Shown here: positions 7,316-16,134 of the stretch, in pieces
Position numbering within the stretch: position 1 is the stretch's first letter
How the letters are laid out: each line of letters begins with the position of its first letter
Origin: Clostridia bacterium
GTDB lineage: Bacteria; Bacillota; Clostridia; Christensenellales; Aristaeellaceae
Assembly: GCA_017429265.1 (NCBI GenBank)
Contig: JAFRPG010000048.1
Coordinates: 1-59,779 of the forward strand
Reading direction: 5' to 3'
DNA: 59,779 nt
Notes under the pieces: model-generated
Databases searched by the model: none
What the model was told of the DNA's origin: nothing
What the model saw: the letters and a program-made list of their open reading frames with translations, nothing else
Translations under genes and position numbers: made by a program

Positions 7316-7864
7316 ATGTCCGATGAAACCCTGATCCGCAGCTGCGCGCCGACGATGGCCAGCCTGAAAACCGGAAACATGTTCAACTGTGCCTTTGAGA
7401 GCCGGGAACAGATGACCGATGAGCTGCGCCGGTTGAATCAAAGCCTGGGGCATAAGGGTCTGCGGATCCTGCCCCTGAGGTGGCGGGACGGGAAGGCGCT
7501 GCTGTATCTCTTCCGCCCGAAGATGCTGCGGCGGGATCTGATGAATCCGCTGGCCGGGAAGATCCTGTCGGAATGCGGATACACCTGCACGGATGCCAAT
7601 GTCTGCCTGGCCCGGCTGATCGCCCGTCTGCGGACGGAACCGGACTTCCCCCATGAGATCGGGCTCTTCCTCGGCTATCCGCCGGCGGATGTGGACGGTT
7701 TTATGCACCGGAAGGAGGATTTCAAGCTGTCCGGCCTCTGGAAGGTGTACGACGACGTGGAGGGTGCGCTCCGGCAGTTTGCCCGGTGCAGGCACTGCAC
7801 GGAGGTCTACCTGAATTGTCTTGCCCGCGGCTTTTCGCTGGACCGGCTGGCAGTGGCCCGATAA
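7316..7864 (+). CDS. DUF3793 family protein
   Basis: The 182-residue product matches DUF3793: ETLIRSCAPTMASLKTGNMF at the N terminus, LLYLFRP in the middle, EIGLFLGYPPADVDGF and WKVYDDV near residues 119-150, then a CRHCTEVY cysteine pair. The family is found in Clostridia and often lies near ferrous iron transport or flavodoxin genes; its biochemistry is unknown. No signal peptide or membrane segment is seen. I start at ATG 7316 because GGAGG lies 5 nt upstream; a longer TTG-initiated frame is unlikely. The palindrome at 7272-7285 and the upstream attenuated transcript suggest metal control. Confidence 0.8.
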   Translation: MSDETLIRSCAPTMASLKTGNMFNCAFESREQMTDELRRLNQSLGHKGLRILPLRWRDGKALLYLFRPKMLRRDLMNPLAGKILSECGYTCTDANVCLARLIARLRTEPDFPHEIGLFLGYPPADVDGFMHRKEDFKLSGLWKVYDDVEGALRQFARCRHCTEVYLNCLARGFSLDRLAVAR

Positions 7865-7927
7865 GCATGCTATTCATGACCCCGCAAGGGATTGGAATAG
7901 ACCACAAAAAGAAAGGATGGGTATCCA

Positions 7928-9949
7928 ATGAAGAAGCTTGTCTCTCTGATCCTCTCCCTGTGCCTTCTGCTGACCACCGCGGCTTTCGGGCTCGCGGAAC
8001 CCGCGGCGGAGACCGGCGTCTTCCCCGCCATCGCCGGGGAAAACGGCACCACCTATGTCAGTCTGTTCGATGTCATCATCAGCGACCGGTGGACGCCCGT
8101 GTGGCAGGACTATATCGCCGCTGTGATCGGCGAGGACGCCGCGCCGGAGATGACGGCCCGGCTGCAGAGCTCCATCACCTCGGATCTCTATGGGGAAGCG
8201 GCTGTCGCGGCTTTTGCGGACGGCGGATACGCCTTCGACTGTGACTTCATCAACGGTGCGCAGTCCATCACTTTCAGCGGCAATACCGCCACGATCCTGA
8301 AGACGGACGGCACCGTCGAGACCCACACCTATGAGTACCTGGGCCAGTACAATGTGGGCGAGACCGAGACCATGATGTATCAGGGGACGGAGATCTCCAT
8401 GGCCTTCCCGGTGGATGTCTACAGGAGCACGGACGAAGCGGGCGAGTTCAACTACTTCTTCCTGCGCGAGGACACCATGGCGGAGACGTATCACATCGAG
8501 TTCCGCTACGGCCGGGACCTGGAAGAACTCCAGGGCTACCTGGTGGGCCCTTACGCCTTCTGGCTGGCAGCGGGCATCGACGCGGACGCCGATGAGGAAA
8601 CCATCCGCAAGGTCATCGCCCTGTTCTGCCTGGAGAACATGGACTATTCCGCCCACACGGACGCGGCGCTGAACCAGCTGACCGAACTCGGCTTTGTGGG
8701 CAGCTGGAAGGCCGATCTCTCCGCTTACGGCGAAGAGTACGCCGCCGTCGACCTGTCCATGACCATCGATGAGAAGGGCCATGGCGTCACCACCATGAAC
8801 GGACAGCAGACCGCCGACTTCGAGGCCTATGCCGTGGACAGCGGCGAGAAGGGCGACGGCCGGGGCCTGTATGTGGCCTGGAGCAACCTGGAGTACGAAG
8901 CCGAAGGAGCGCCTTACGCATTCACCGTAAATGACGACGGCCGGACCGTGCTGACCTTCACCGCGGACGACGGTGTGATCGACTGGGTCAAACAGGATCC
9001 AGAAGCCGCATCCGACGCCATCGAAATCAGCACAGCGGAAGAACTGGCCGCGATCAACGGCAACCTGTCCGGCAGCTATGTGCTGACCGCGGACATCGAC
9101 CTGGCGGGCATCGAGTGGACGCCCATCGGCGCCTTCATTCCCGGAGGCGGCGAGGAGGGCGAGGAGCCGGACATGGCGGCCGCCTTCACCGGTACCTTTG
9201 ACGGACGGGGCCACACGATCCGCAATCTGACCGTCTATCAGCCGGAAGCCTGGGCCATGGGTCTGTTCGGCTGCATCGCCAATGCGCAGATCGGCAATTT
9301 CACCCTGGAGAACGCCGCGGTGGACGGCATGATGATGGCCGCCGACGTGGTGGGCTATACCTACCGCTCCACCGTCTCCGATGTGAAACTGGTGAACGGC
9401 AGGGTCACCGCGCACTACGTGGAGATGGGCGCCGAGGGCATGTTCGGCGGCATCGCCGGCGCGGGCATGGGGAGCCTCATCACTGGCTGCGAGGCGCAGG
9501 CCGACATCGTGATCCCCGACGGCACCGCCAACGCGGGCATCGTGGGCGGCGGCCTGGAGATGACCAGCGTCGTGAACTGCACGGTCACCGGCTCCGTCAC
9601 CGCAGGGAATAACTGCTACGGCATCGGCGGCATCTCCGGCTGCGGCTTCGCGGCGGAGCAGTTCACCGGTCTGACCGCGCGGGACGTGACGATCACCGTG
9701 GGCGATGACTGCCGCTGGATCGGCGGGATCACCGGCTATGCGGGCGGCTACCCGGCGGAAGAGCTCGGCATGCCCGTGACCGTCTTCACCGACTGCAGGG
9801 TCCTGAATGTCACCGTCAGCACCGGTGCCAACGCGGACGGCGTGGGTGACATCGTGGGCAGCGGCTTCTACAGTGAGGAGCTTGCCGCAAACGGCGCCCC
9901 GTTTGATCAGCCGACACAGTTTGAACTGGTGAACTGCACGGCGGAATAA
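7928..9949 (+). CDS. Secreted ZinT-like metal-binding protein with C-terminal GLUG-type repeats
   Basis: The 673-residue protein begins with a signal peptide (cleavage near AFGLAEP, residue 23). Residues about 40-370 hold ZinT/YodA-like segments: TYHIEFRYG resembles the EHFHIYFG metal-site strand of ZinT, with the lipocalin-like element SITFSGNTATIL before it. From about residue 400 the sequence turns into a beta-rich repeat region with TFDGRGHTIRNLTV, MGLFGCIANAQIGN and IGGISGCGF, typical of GLUG-type repeats in surface proteins. ZinT proteins bind zinc or cadmium and feed ABC importers; the repeats could anchor or extend the domain on the cell surface. It follows the DUF3793 gene by 63 nt. 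The ZinT call is from motif resemblance, not alignment. Confidence 0.68.
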   Translation: MKKLVSLILSLCLLLTTAAFGLAEPAAETGVFPAIAGENGTTYVSLFDVIISDRWTPVWQDYIAAVIGEDAAPEMTARLQSSITSDLYGEAAVAAFADGGYAFDCDFINGAQSITFSGNTATILKTDGTVETHTYEYLGQYNVGETETMMYQGTEISMAFPVDVYRSTDEAGEFNYFFLREDTMAETYHIEFRYGRDLEELQGYLVGPYAFWLAAGIDADADEETIRKVIALFCLENMDYSAHTDAALNQLTELGFVGSWKADLSAYGEEYAAVDLSMTIDEKGHGVTTMNGQQTADFEAYAVDSGEKGDGRGLYVAWSNLEYEAEGAPYAFTVNDDGRTVLTFTADDGVIDWVKQDPEAASDAIEISTAEELAAINGNLSGSYVLTADIDLAGIEWTPIGAFIPGGGEEGEEPDMAAAFTGTFDGRGHTIRNLTVYQPEAWAMGLFGCIANAQIGNFTLENAAVDGMMMAADVVGYTYRSTVSDVKLVNGRVTAHYVEMGAEGMFGGIAGAGMGSLITGCEAQADIVIPDGTANAGIVGGGLEMTSVVNCTVTGSVTAGNNCYGIGGISGCGFAAEQFTGLTARDVTITVGDDCRWIGGITGYAGGYPAEELGMPVTVFTDCRVLNVTVSTGANADGVGDIVGSGFYSEELAANGAPFDQPTQFELVNCTAE

Positions 9950-9958
9950 CCGCCGCGC

Positions 9959-9994
9959 CCCCTCCGGGAAGCAACGGCTGCTTTCCCGGAGGGG
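9959..9994. terminator. Perfect 12-bp hairpin after the ZinT-like gene
   Basis: CCCCTCCGGGAA (9959-9970) pairs with TTCCCGGAGGGG (9983-9994) around a 12-nt loop. No U-tract follows on the plus strand, so it is a weak terminator or an mRNA 3'-end stabiliser. Confidence 0.5.
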
Positions 9995-10007
9995 ACAGCA
10001 AAAAAAC

Positions 10008-10277
10008 GGTTCTTCACGTTTCGTTAGGGAAAGTCCGTTGATGAGAGGATGCGCCTGCGGGCGCACCAGAGGGCTTTCCGATCGCCCTCTGGACTCCTTC
10101 GGGGCCGTCCCGTTCATGATAGGATCTGGAATTGCAAGGTTTTATCAACGTTACTTTGCCCAATACCAAACAAGGAAGAGGCGATCCCGAAGGGTCCAGG
10201 GGCGATCGGAAAGCCCCTGGCGCGCTCCGCAGAGCGCGAACCCCCTCCCATATGCTTTCCCGAACTTTCCGTGATGA
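10008..10277 (-). repeat. Structured repeat, copy A
   Basis: This intergenic block contains two family hairpins: CCAGAGGGC/GCCCTCTGG with loop TTTCCGATC (about 10070) and CCAGGGGC/GCCCCTGG with loop GATCGGAAA (about 10203). Flanking hairpins TGCGCCTGCGGGCGCA and GCGCTCCGCAGAGCGC and the outer ends TTCTTCACG and CGTGATGAGCCC match copies B to D. It is inverted relative to them and lies between two convergent operons. No protein-coding content is credible. Confidence 0.85.
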
Positions 10278-10281
10278 GCCC

Positions 10282-10320
10282 AAAAAACGGAAGGCTGTCC
10301 GATCAACAGTCTTCCGTTTT
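10282..10320. terminator. Terminator of the FTR1-P19 operon
   Basis: ACGGAAGGCTGT (from 10287) pairs with ACAGTCTTCCGT (ending at 10317), with one mismatch, around CCGATCA. On the minus strand TTTTTT follows the stem, ending the leftward operon; TTTT also follows on the plus strand. Confidence 0.85.
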
Positions 10321-10332
10321 CATATACGCCGG

Positions 10333-11004
10333 TCACACGTTTGTCAGGTTCCCCGCGTCCATGTGAAGCAACCGGTCGGCATAGGCGGCCGCATCCTTCT
10401 CGTGGGTGACCACGAAGACGGATGCGCCGTTCTGTGCGGCTTCCCGGAGGAGGGTCAGCACCAGGACGGTGTTCCCGTCGTCCAGGTCGGCCGTGGGTTC
10501 GTCGGCAAAGACGAAATCCGGGCTGCCCGCCAACGCGCGGGTGACCGCCATGCGGCGCAGTTCGCCGCCGGAGAGTTCGCCGGGCATCACGTTTCGCAGA
10601 TTCAGGATCCCCAGCCGCTCCATGAGGGCCTCGGCTTCGCTCACGGGCGGCTTCTTGCCGGCCAGCGCGGTGGGGAAAAGGATGTTTTCCATCACGGTCA
10701 GGGAAGAAATGGCCGAAGCGCCCTGCGGGATGACGGCAAAATGCTTTGCACGCAGTCCGGACAGTTCGGCGTCAGAGAGACGGTACAGATCCCGGCTGTC
10801 CAGGGTGACCGAACCGCCGGAGGGCCTCAGCAGGCCGGCCAGCATGGTCAGGAGCGTCGTTTTGCCGCTGCCCGAGCGGCCGGTCAGGACGGTCATCTCC
10901 CCGCTCCGGAGGGTCAGATCCGCGGGACGGACCGCCTCAAAGGCGTTGGATTCCCCGCTGTGCCGCAGAAAGCGCCGGGTGAGGCCGGAAGCGATGAGTT
11001 CCAT
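10333..11004 (-). CDS. ABC transporter ATP-binding protein (LolD/MacB type), second copy
   Basis: The 223-residue ATPase has Walker A GRSGSGKTT, a signature motif LSGGE and Walker B FVFADEPT, followed by a conserved switch His in VVTHEK. The Q-loop region IPQGASAISSLTV fits the MacB/LolD subfamily, which powers FtsX-type permeases rather than classical importers. It is the last gene of the FTR1-P19 iron operon and starts 1 nt from the end of the preceding permease, so the two probably form a pair. A second ATPase is encoded at 12614-13288; this copy is more divergent. A terminator follows. Confidence 0.9.
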   Translation of the reverse strand: MELIASGLTRRFLRHSGESNAFEAVRPADLTLRSGEMTVLTGRSGSGKTTLLTMLAGLLRPSGGSVTLDSRDLYRLSDAELSGLRAKHFAVIPQGASAISSLTVMENILFPTALAGKKPPVSEAEALMERLGILNLRNVMPGELSGGELRRMAVTRALAGSPDFVFADEPTADLDDGNTVLVLTLLREAAQNGASVFVVTHEKDAAAYADRLLHMDAGNLTNV

Positions 11005-11005
11005 G

Positions 11006-12208
11006 TCAGGCCCCCTCTCTCATGATCGTGCTGATGTCCACCCTGCTCAGGCGGCGGGCGGAAAACACGGACGCCATCGACCCGGCCGCGCAGACTGCCA
11101 GCAGGGTGCCGGCAGCCAGGATCAGCATGGTCTGCCAGCCCGGCTGCAGGAAGGGCAGACCCAGCGCGCTTTCGATCAGCCCGGAGAAGGGAAGGAGGAA
11201 GAGCAGTGCCAGCCCGATGCCGATCAGGCCGCCGAAGAGGGACACCAGCAGCGCCTCCTTCAGCGCGATCCCTGCCAGGCCTCCGCGGGACATGCCCAGC
11301 GCCCGCAGGGCGGCGAACTCCCGCCTGCGCTCCCCGCCCAGCAGCAGGAAAGCGGCCGTCAGCAGGATCAGAGCCAGGATCCATACGCAGACGATCAATA
11401 CGGTAATGGTATGGGCCACGCCGCCGAGGGAGCGCTCCACGTCGGAGGTGACGGTCCGGGCCCGGATGACCGTGACCTTCGGATTGCGGGTCTGCCTGAT
11501 CGCGGTCTCCAGCCGGTCGGCCTCGCCGGGGACGGCCTTCACATAGATTGCGGAGACGACCCGCGCCGGATCCCCGTCGATCTTCAGCTCATGGTTCAGA
11601 TCGCGGGCCGCTTGCAGCAGGGCGGCCATGGTGTCCATCGTGCAGTAGACGGCCGTGTCCAGACCGGTGCCGGTGGGGGCCAGCCGGGCGATCACCAGGC
11701 AGGACTCCCCATAGATGCGGATGGTCTCGTTCACCCCGGCGCTGACGCGGCTGCCCACCACGACCTCCAGCGGGCCCAGGTCCGCCTTCAGCCGTTCCCC
11801 GATCCAGGGCCGGATCGTGAAATCCGTCTCCGGGTCAAAGCCGATGACCTGGATCGGCATGGAACAGCAGTCCGCCCGGAGACTGGCCAGGTAGACTTGG
11901 GCGGAGGCCTGCGCGACGCCTTGCATCCCGCGGATCTCTTCCAGCTTGGAAGCGCTCATGTAGTAATAGCCGGTGGTGCCCTGCAGCCAGATCTTCTCCG
12001 GATCGACCTTGCCCCGGGCGGTGGCCGGGACCACGATCAGATCCGCGCCCAGCCGGTTCTCCAGGCTGCCGAGACCGCTGTTCAGGCTCATGACGATGAC
12101 CGAGCCCGCGAACAGGGACAGAGCCAGGAAGACCACGAGCACGGTCAGGGCCGCCGTGCGCCCGGGGCGGCGCAGCAGGTTCCGCAGGGGCAGTTTGTGG
12201 GGCGTCAT
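11006..12208 (-). CDS. FtsX/MacB-type permease
   Basis: The 400-residue protein has one N-terminal membrane helix (about residues 17-37), a large extracytoplasmic domain, and three C-terminal helices (about 265-395) with the FtsX-family stretch RREFAALRALGMSRGGL. I chose the ATG at 12208 because it overlaps the upstream stop as ATGA; further upstream reading has no support. A cysteine pair (RADCCSM) lies in the external domain and could bind metal. It is one of three such permeases in this operon, related to the permease genes found with FTR1, P19 and DUF2318 proteins in Campylobacter-type iron-uptake loci. Confidence 0.87.
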   Translation of the reverse strand: MTPHKLPLRNLLRRPGRTAALTVLVVFLALSLFAGSVIVMSLNSGLGSLENRLGADLIVVPATARGKVDPEKIWLQGTTGYYYMSASKLEEIRGMQGVAQASAQVYLASLRADCCSMPIQVIGFDPETDFTIRPWIGERLKADLGPLEVVVGSRVSAGVNETIRIYGESCLVIARLAPTGTGLDTAVYCTMDTMAALLQAARDLNHELKIDGDPARVVSAIYVKAVPGEADRLETAIRQTRNPKVTVIRARTVTSDVERSLGGVAHTITVLIVCVWILALILLTAAFLLLGGERRREFAALRALGMSRGGLAGIALKEALLVSLFGGLIGIGLALLFLLPFSGLIESALGLPFLQPGWQTMLILAAGTLLAVCAAGSMASVFSARRLSRVDISTIMREGA

Positions 12209-12609
12209 GAACGGGCCTCCCGTCTTTTCGCGGTCAGGGTCAGCGCAAGCCACCACAGGGAGACGATCCCGACCAGGATGCCGATGACCAGCGCCGTCGG
12301 ACGGGTCACCCTTTGGCAGGCCATCATGTCCGATTTGCAGATGGGGATCAGAAGGCCGGGCGTCAGGGCAGCCAGCAGCCCGCCGGCCGCCGCAATCCCC
12401 TGCGTCACGGCGTTGGGCCGGATCATGGAGAGCCCCGAAAGCACCGCGATGAGGCCGCCCTCCACGGTCAGCCAGGTCTTCACCGTGGCGCACACGGCGG
12501 CGCTGCCGTCCGCGTGGACGCAGGGGCGGGCGAAGGTCTGCGCGCCGACGGCCAGCACAAGCCCCAGGATGCCGACGATGAGCCCGAAGGCGATATCACG
12601 TTTCTTCAT
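12205..12609 (-). CDS. DUF4418 family membrane protein
   Basis: The 134-residue product fits DUF4418: four hydrophobic segments, with conserved cysteines in FARPCVHADGSAAVC after TM1 and in LLIPICKSDMMACQRVTRP between TM3 and TM4. Members occur next to MacB-like ABC genes and iron-uptake loci; function is unknown. The extracytoplasmic cysteines and the His suggest metal or redox chemistry. The ATG at 12609 lies 4 nt after the ATPase stop; its own stop overlaps the next start as ATGA. Translation is therefore coupled on both sides. Confidence 0.82.
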   Translation of the reverse strand: MKKRDIAFGLIVGILGLVLAVGAQTFARPCVHADGSAAVCATVKTWLTVEGGLIAVLSGLSMIRPNAVTQGIAAAGGLLAALTPGLLIPICKSDMMACQRVTRPTALVIGILVGIVSLWWLALTLTAKRREARS

Positions 12610-12613
12610 TGCA

Positions 12614-13288
12614 TTATTCTCCGAAATGCTCGTTGATGACCTCGCGGACCAGACGGCCGTGCTCCAGCACGATGGTGCGCTGGGCGGCGTCGGCGACCTC
12701 CGGGTCATGGGTGACGACGATCAGGGTGGTGCCTTCGTTGTGGAGCTGGCGGAAGAGGTCCAGCACGATGTTCTCGTTGGTCTCGTCCAGGTTGCCGGTG
12801 GGCTCGTCCGCCAGGATGATCTCCGGGTGATTGATCAGGGCGCGGGCCACGCAGACGCGCTGCTGCTCGCCGCCGGAGAGCTGGCTGGGCAGATGGCGCG
12901 CGCGCTCCCGCAGGCCGACGCGGTCCAGGGCCTCCAGGGCTTCGGCCTCGTCCGGCATGGAGTGGTAGTACTGGGAGACCATGACATTCTCCACGGCGGT
13001 GAGGTAATTGACCATGTGGAACTGCTGGAAGATCAGGCCGATCTTGTCGCGGCGGATGTCCGTCAGGCGCTTGGAGGACTCCCTGGCGATGTCCGTCCCG
13101 TCGAGAATGACCTCGCCTTTGGTGGGCTTGTCCATGCAGCCGATGATGTTCATCATGGTGGATTTGCCGGAGCCGGACGGGCCCATGATGGCGACCCACT
13201 CGCCCTGCTCCACCTTTAGGCTCACGTCGTCGAGCGCCCGGAGCTCCCCGTAGATTTTCGAGACATGTCGGATATCAAGCAGACTCAT
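12614..13288 (-). CDS. ABC transporter ATP-binding protein (LolD/MacB type)
   Basis: All ABC motifs are intact in 224 residues: Walker A GPSGSGKST, Q-loop FQQFHMV, signature LSGGEQQRV, Walker B IILADEPTGNLD and the switch His in VVTHDPE. DEPTGNLD marks the MacB/LolD/FtsE branch. AGGAGAATGATCC precedes the start, which is 3 nt from the end of the FMN-domain permease. It most likely drives the two FtsX permeases encoded just before it, as in Campylobacter FTR1-P19 loci, where an ATPase follows two permeases. Confidence 0.93.
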   Translation of the reverse strand: MSLLDIRHVSKIYGELRALDDVSLKVEQGEWVAIMGPSGSGKSTMMNIIGCMDKPTKGEVILDGTDIARESSKRLTDIRRDKIGLIFQQFHMVNYLTAVENVMVSQYYHSMPDEAEALEALDRVGLRERARHLPSQLSGGEQQRVCVARALINHPEIILADEPTGNLDETNENIVLDLFRQLHNEGTTLIVVTHDPEVADAAQRTIVLEHGRLVREVINEHFGE

Positions 13289-13291
13289 GGA

Positions 13292-14800
13292 TCATTCTCC
13301 TTTCAGAACCAGCGCCGGGTCGATCGCCACGGCGCGGCGGACGGGCAGCAGGCAGCTGAGCGCCGCCACCGCCATGGAGACCGCCACCGTGATCGGGACC
13401 AGCCAGAAGTTGAAACGGATGTCGGAGCCGAAGACGTTCATGCTGACCACCTGGGCAAAGACAAAGCCCATGACGGAGCCGAGAATGCCGCCCAGCGCCC
13501 CGAGGAAGAGCCCCTCGCCGAGGAACTCCGAGCGGATCGCGCCGTCGGAAGCGCCCAGGGCCTTGCGCAGGCCGATCTCCTTGCGGCGCTCGGCGACCAC
13601 CGCCATCATGGTGGTGGAGACGCTGACCATGGTCAGCACCAGGGTGACCAGGGTCACCAGGAAGACCAGGGCCTGGAGCTTGCCGAGGACAGCGGTCTCG
13701 GACTTGGTCACGCGCTTGACCAGACGCGCGGTGGCATGGCCGGAGGCGGTGACGGCTTCCGTATAGCGCTCCAGATTCTCCTGTGCGGCGGAGACGGAGA
13801 GCTCCACCAGGTCCAGGGTATCCGGCTCGCCGGTGATGGCCGCCATGTCATCGAGGGACATGTAGATGTAGTCGTCCTCCTCGCCGCCGGTCTCCAGGAT
13901 GCCCGCCACGGTGAAGTTGATGGTGCGGGGGATCCGCGGCGCGGCGCCCTCCTCCACCGGCACCACGTGATTGACGGCCTGCACCACGGCGGTGGAAGTG
14001 ACGGTCGCGCCGGAGATCCCGTCGATATCCCGGCCGAGCATCAGCCGGCTGTCTCCGCCGACGGGTTTGCCGATGAACTGTGCGGTGAAATCCTCCGAAC
14101 CGCACCGGCCGCCGATGGCCTCCGTCTCGCCGGAGGTATCCACCGTCAGGGAAGCGATGGTCCCGTCTTCACCGACCGTCAGCACGACATAGACGGGCTG
14201 CTTGGTGGAGCCCTCGTCGGACATGCCGTAGCCGTCCGCCTGGCCTGACAGGGTCATGCCGGGCCGGATCTCAAACGTGTCCGCATCGGCCTGCGGATCC
14301 TCTTCCTCGGCCGGCGGGAACCAGGTCAGCTCCATGACGCCGTTCAGCCTGGCGCCGACGGTGTCCGCCACCGTCTTGCCGATCAGCACCTGGCGCGGGC
14401 TTGAGGGATAAGCTCCCTCCACCTTGAAATACGGGCTCGTGCGCTGCACCTGCTCAAAGTCGGTGCCGGCGGCCGCGAAGGTCTGCTGGCGGCTGACCAT
14501 GTTCAGGTACACATAGCGGTAGGGCGCCGCGCCGACGAGCTGATCCGCCGGGATCAGCGCCTCGGCTGCTTCCGCCTCGGCGGGGGTCAGGCTGTGCCCC
14601 TCCGCGGGCATCAGGATCATGTTGGCGCCGTAGGAGCGGAACTGGGCCGCCATCTGGCGCGGCACGTCCACATAGACCGTCACCAGGCCCGCCAGGATCG
14701 TCGCGCCGATGGCGATGGACAGCAGGGCGATCAGCATCCTGGACCTGCGGCGCAGCAGGGAGGCCGTGATCATCCGGAGGAACATTCTGCGTTTGCTCAT
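13292..14800 (-). CDS. FtsX-type permease with an inserted FMN-binding domain
   Basis: The 502-residue protein has one N-terminal helix (about residues 22-44), a large external domain, and three C-terminal helices with RKEIGLRKALGASDGAI. Within the external domain, about residues 185-280 form an FMN-binding (FMN_bind) unit ending in DGISGATVT (residues 260-268). This matches the ApbE flavin-transferase motif, in which the Thr of GAT (Thr266) receives FMN. Such domains carry electrons outside the membrane. Next to FTR1, P19 and DUF2318 proteins the flavin could reduce ferric iron or reset the iron-binding partners. No ApbE gene is in the window. The family and motif are clear; the redox role is inferred. 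Confidence 0.88.
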   Translation of the reverse strand: MSKRRMFLRMITASLLRRRSRMLIALLSIAIGATILAGLVTVYVDVPRQMAAQFRSYGANMILMPAEGHSLTPAEAEAAEALIPADQLVGAAPYRYVYLNMVSRQQTFAAAGTDFEQVQRTSPYFKVEGAYPSSPRQVLIGKTVADTVGARLNGVMELTWFPPAEEEDPQADADTFEIRPGMTLSGQADGYGMSDEGSTKQPVYVVLTVGEDGTIASLTVDTSGETEAIGGRCGSEDFTAQFIGKPVGGDSRLMLGRDIDGISGATVTSTAVVQAVNHVVPVEEGAAPRIPRTINFTVAGILETGGEEDDYIYMSLDDMAAITGEPDTLDLVELSVSAAQENLERYTEAVTASGHATARLVKRVTKSETAVLGKLQALVFLVTLVTLVLTMVSVSTTMMAVVAERRKEIGLRKALGASDGAIRSEFLGEGLFLGALGGILGSVMGFVFAQVVSMNVFGSDIRFNFWLVPITVAVSMAVAALSCLLPVRRAVAIDPALVLKGE

Positions 14801-14819
14801 TATCAGTCAGCCTCCTTTC

Positions 14820-16118
14820 TCAGGCCTTGCTGCCGTGGAGCACTTCCGCGGGGTCGAGGCGCAGGATCATGCGGATGGCGGGCAGGCTGCCGGCGACGGT
14901 CACCAGGGAGATCAGGGCCGCCACGACCGGGATGACCACGGGCTTGATCTCGATGGAAGAGCCGAAGACCTGCTTTCCGATAAACTGGGCCATGCCCAGG
15001 CCCGCGAAGTATCCGACCGCCATGCCCGCCAGGGCCGTGATCAGGATCTCCGCCATGACGGTGCAGGTGATGGCCTTGTCGTGGGCGCCGATGGCCTTCA
15101 GCAGGCCGATCTCCCGGGCGCGCTCCATGACGGAGGCCGTCACCAGGTTGGAGATGCCCAGGGCGGCGCCGATCAGGCTCAGCACCGTGATCAGGATCAT
15201 CAGCAGTTCCGTCTTGCTCAGGATCTCGCCCTCGCTCTCCGCCACCTGCCGCACGGCGCTGGCGACGGAATCGGTGATGACCTCGGTGATCTGGTAGCAG
15301 ACGGCGCTGACATAGGCCGTGCAGTACCAGGTATCGTAGTCGGCCCGGGACAGGGCCTTGGGGTTCTGGGCGGCCCGGCGGGCCAGGTCGTTGTCCGGGG
15401 TGGTGATGGCGCTGACCTCGATGGAGGCCACCTTGCCGTCCAGCCCGGACAGCTTCTGGACCAGGTCCAGGGGCGCCCAGATCTGTTCGTCGGCGGTGTC
15501 GCCCGAGTCGAAGATGCCCCGGACGACGGCGGTCACCGTGCCGTCGCTTCCCGTCAGGGTGACGCTGTCGCCCTTCTTCAGGCCGAGCGTCTCCGCGGCG
15601 GCTTTGCCCGCCATGACCTCGCGCGCGGCGCCGTCCGCCTGCTCATCGATCCAGTCCCCGTCCGCCACGTCCCACCAGGAGCGCAGGTTCCGCACGCCGG
15701 CGTCCAGCTCCTCGCCGGTGGGCAGGGACAGGTGGTGGTTGAACCAGGTGCCGACCACGGGCACCTCTGTCCCGTTCACCGCGGCACTGACCGTCAGGAA
15801 CGGGGCAAAGTCCCGGATATTGAAGGCCCAGAAGATGGTCTTCAGGCTGCCCAGCTCGCTCTCCCGCAGCCAGGCCTGCTGCAGCTCCGTGCCCTCATCC
15901 TCCACGTCGTAGATCTCCGAGAGCAGGGAGGAGGCCTTGGGCTTCACCACGATGTTGGCGCCGTAGGCCTTCAGCTCCTCGTTGACCTTGTCCCCCACGT
16001 CCAGCATGACGTTGATCATGGAGGTGGCCAGGGAGGCGCCCAGTGCGATGGTCAGCGCGATGAGCAGCATCTTGCTCCACTGCCGCAGGAGCGCGCCTTT
16101 GATCATCCGAAACAGCAT
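14820..16118 (-). CDS. FtsX-type permease
   Basis: The 432-residue permease shows the usual layout: helix 1 at about residues 17-38, an external domain, and three helices from about residue 305 with the segment MERAREIGLLKAIGAHDKAI. The external part holds VVGTWFNHHLSLP and RSWWDVADGDW. GAAGGAGG precedes the ATG. It sits directly between the DUF2318 protein and the FMN-domain permease, the same order as the two permeases in FTR1-P19 iron-uptake clusters. It probably pairs with the FMN-bearing permease as a heterodimer. Confidence 0.9.
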   Translation of the reverse strand: MLFRMIKGALLRQWSKMLLIALTIALGASLATSMINVMLDVGDKVNEELKAYGANIVVKPKASSLLSEIYDVEDEGTELQQAWLRESELGSLKTIFWAFNIRDFAPFLTVSAAVNGTEVPVVGTWFNHHLSLPTGEELDAGVRNLRSWWDVADGDWIDEQADGAAREVMAGKAAAETLGLKKGDSVTLTGSDGTVTAVVRGIFDSGDTADEQIWAPLDLVQKLSGLDGKVASIEVSAITTPDNDLARRAAQNPKALSRADYDTWYCTAYVSAVCYQITEVITDSVASAVRQVAESEGEILSKTELLMILITVLSLIGAALGISNLVTASVMERAREIGLLKAIGAHDKAITCTVMAEILITALAGMAVGYFAGLGMAQFIGKQVFGSSIEIKPVVIPVVAALISLVTVAGSLPAIRMILRLDPAEVLHGSKA

Positions 16119-16134
16119 GCCGCATCCGCCTCCT

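Noticed and set aside
9959..9994. Full Rho-independent terminator after the ZinT-like gene
   Set aside because: The hairpin is perfect but A residues, not T, follow it on the plus strand, so only a weak or stabilising role is proposed.
10014..10366. Short frames within the structured repeats, with recurring peptide GDRKAP
   Set aside because: The peptides recur only because the DNA repeats recur. They lack ribosome sites and the frames change between copies.
10132..13219. Long plus-strand frames opposite the FTR1-P19 operon
   Set aside because: They run antisense to ATPases and permeases with intact motifs, and they cross repeat copy A.
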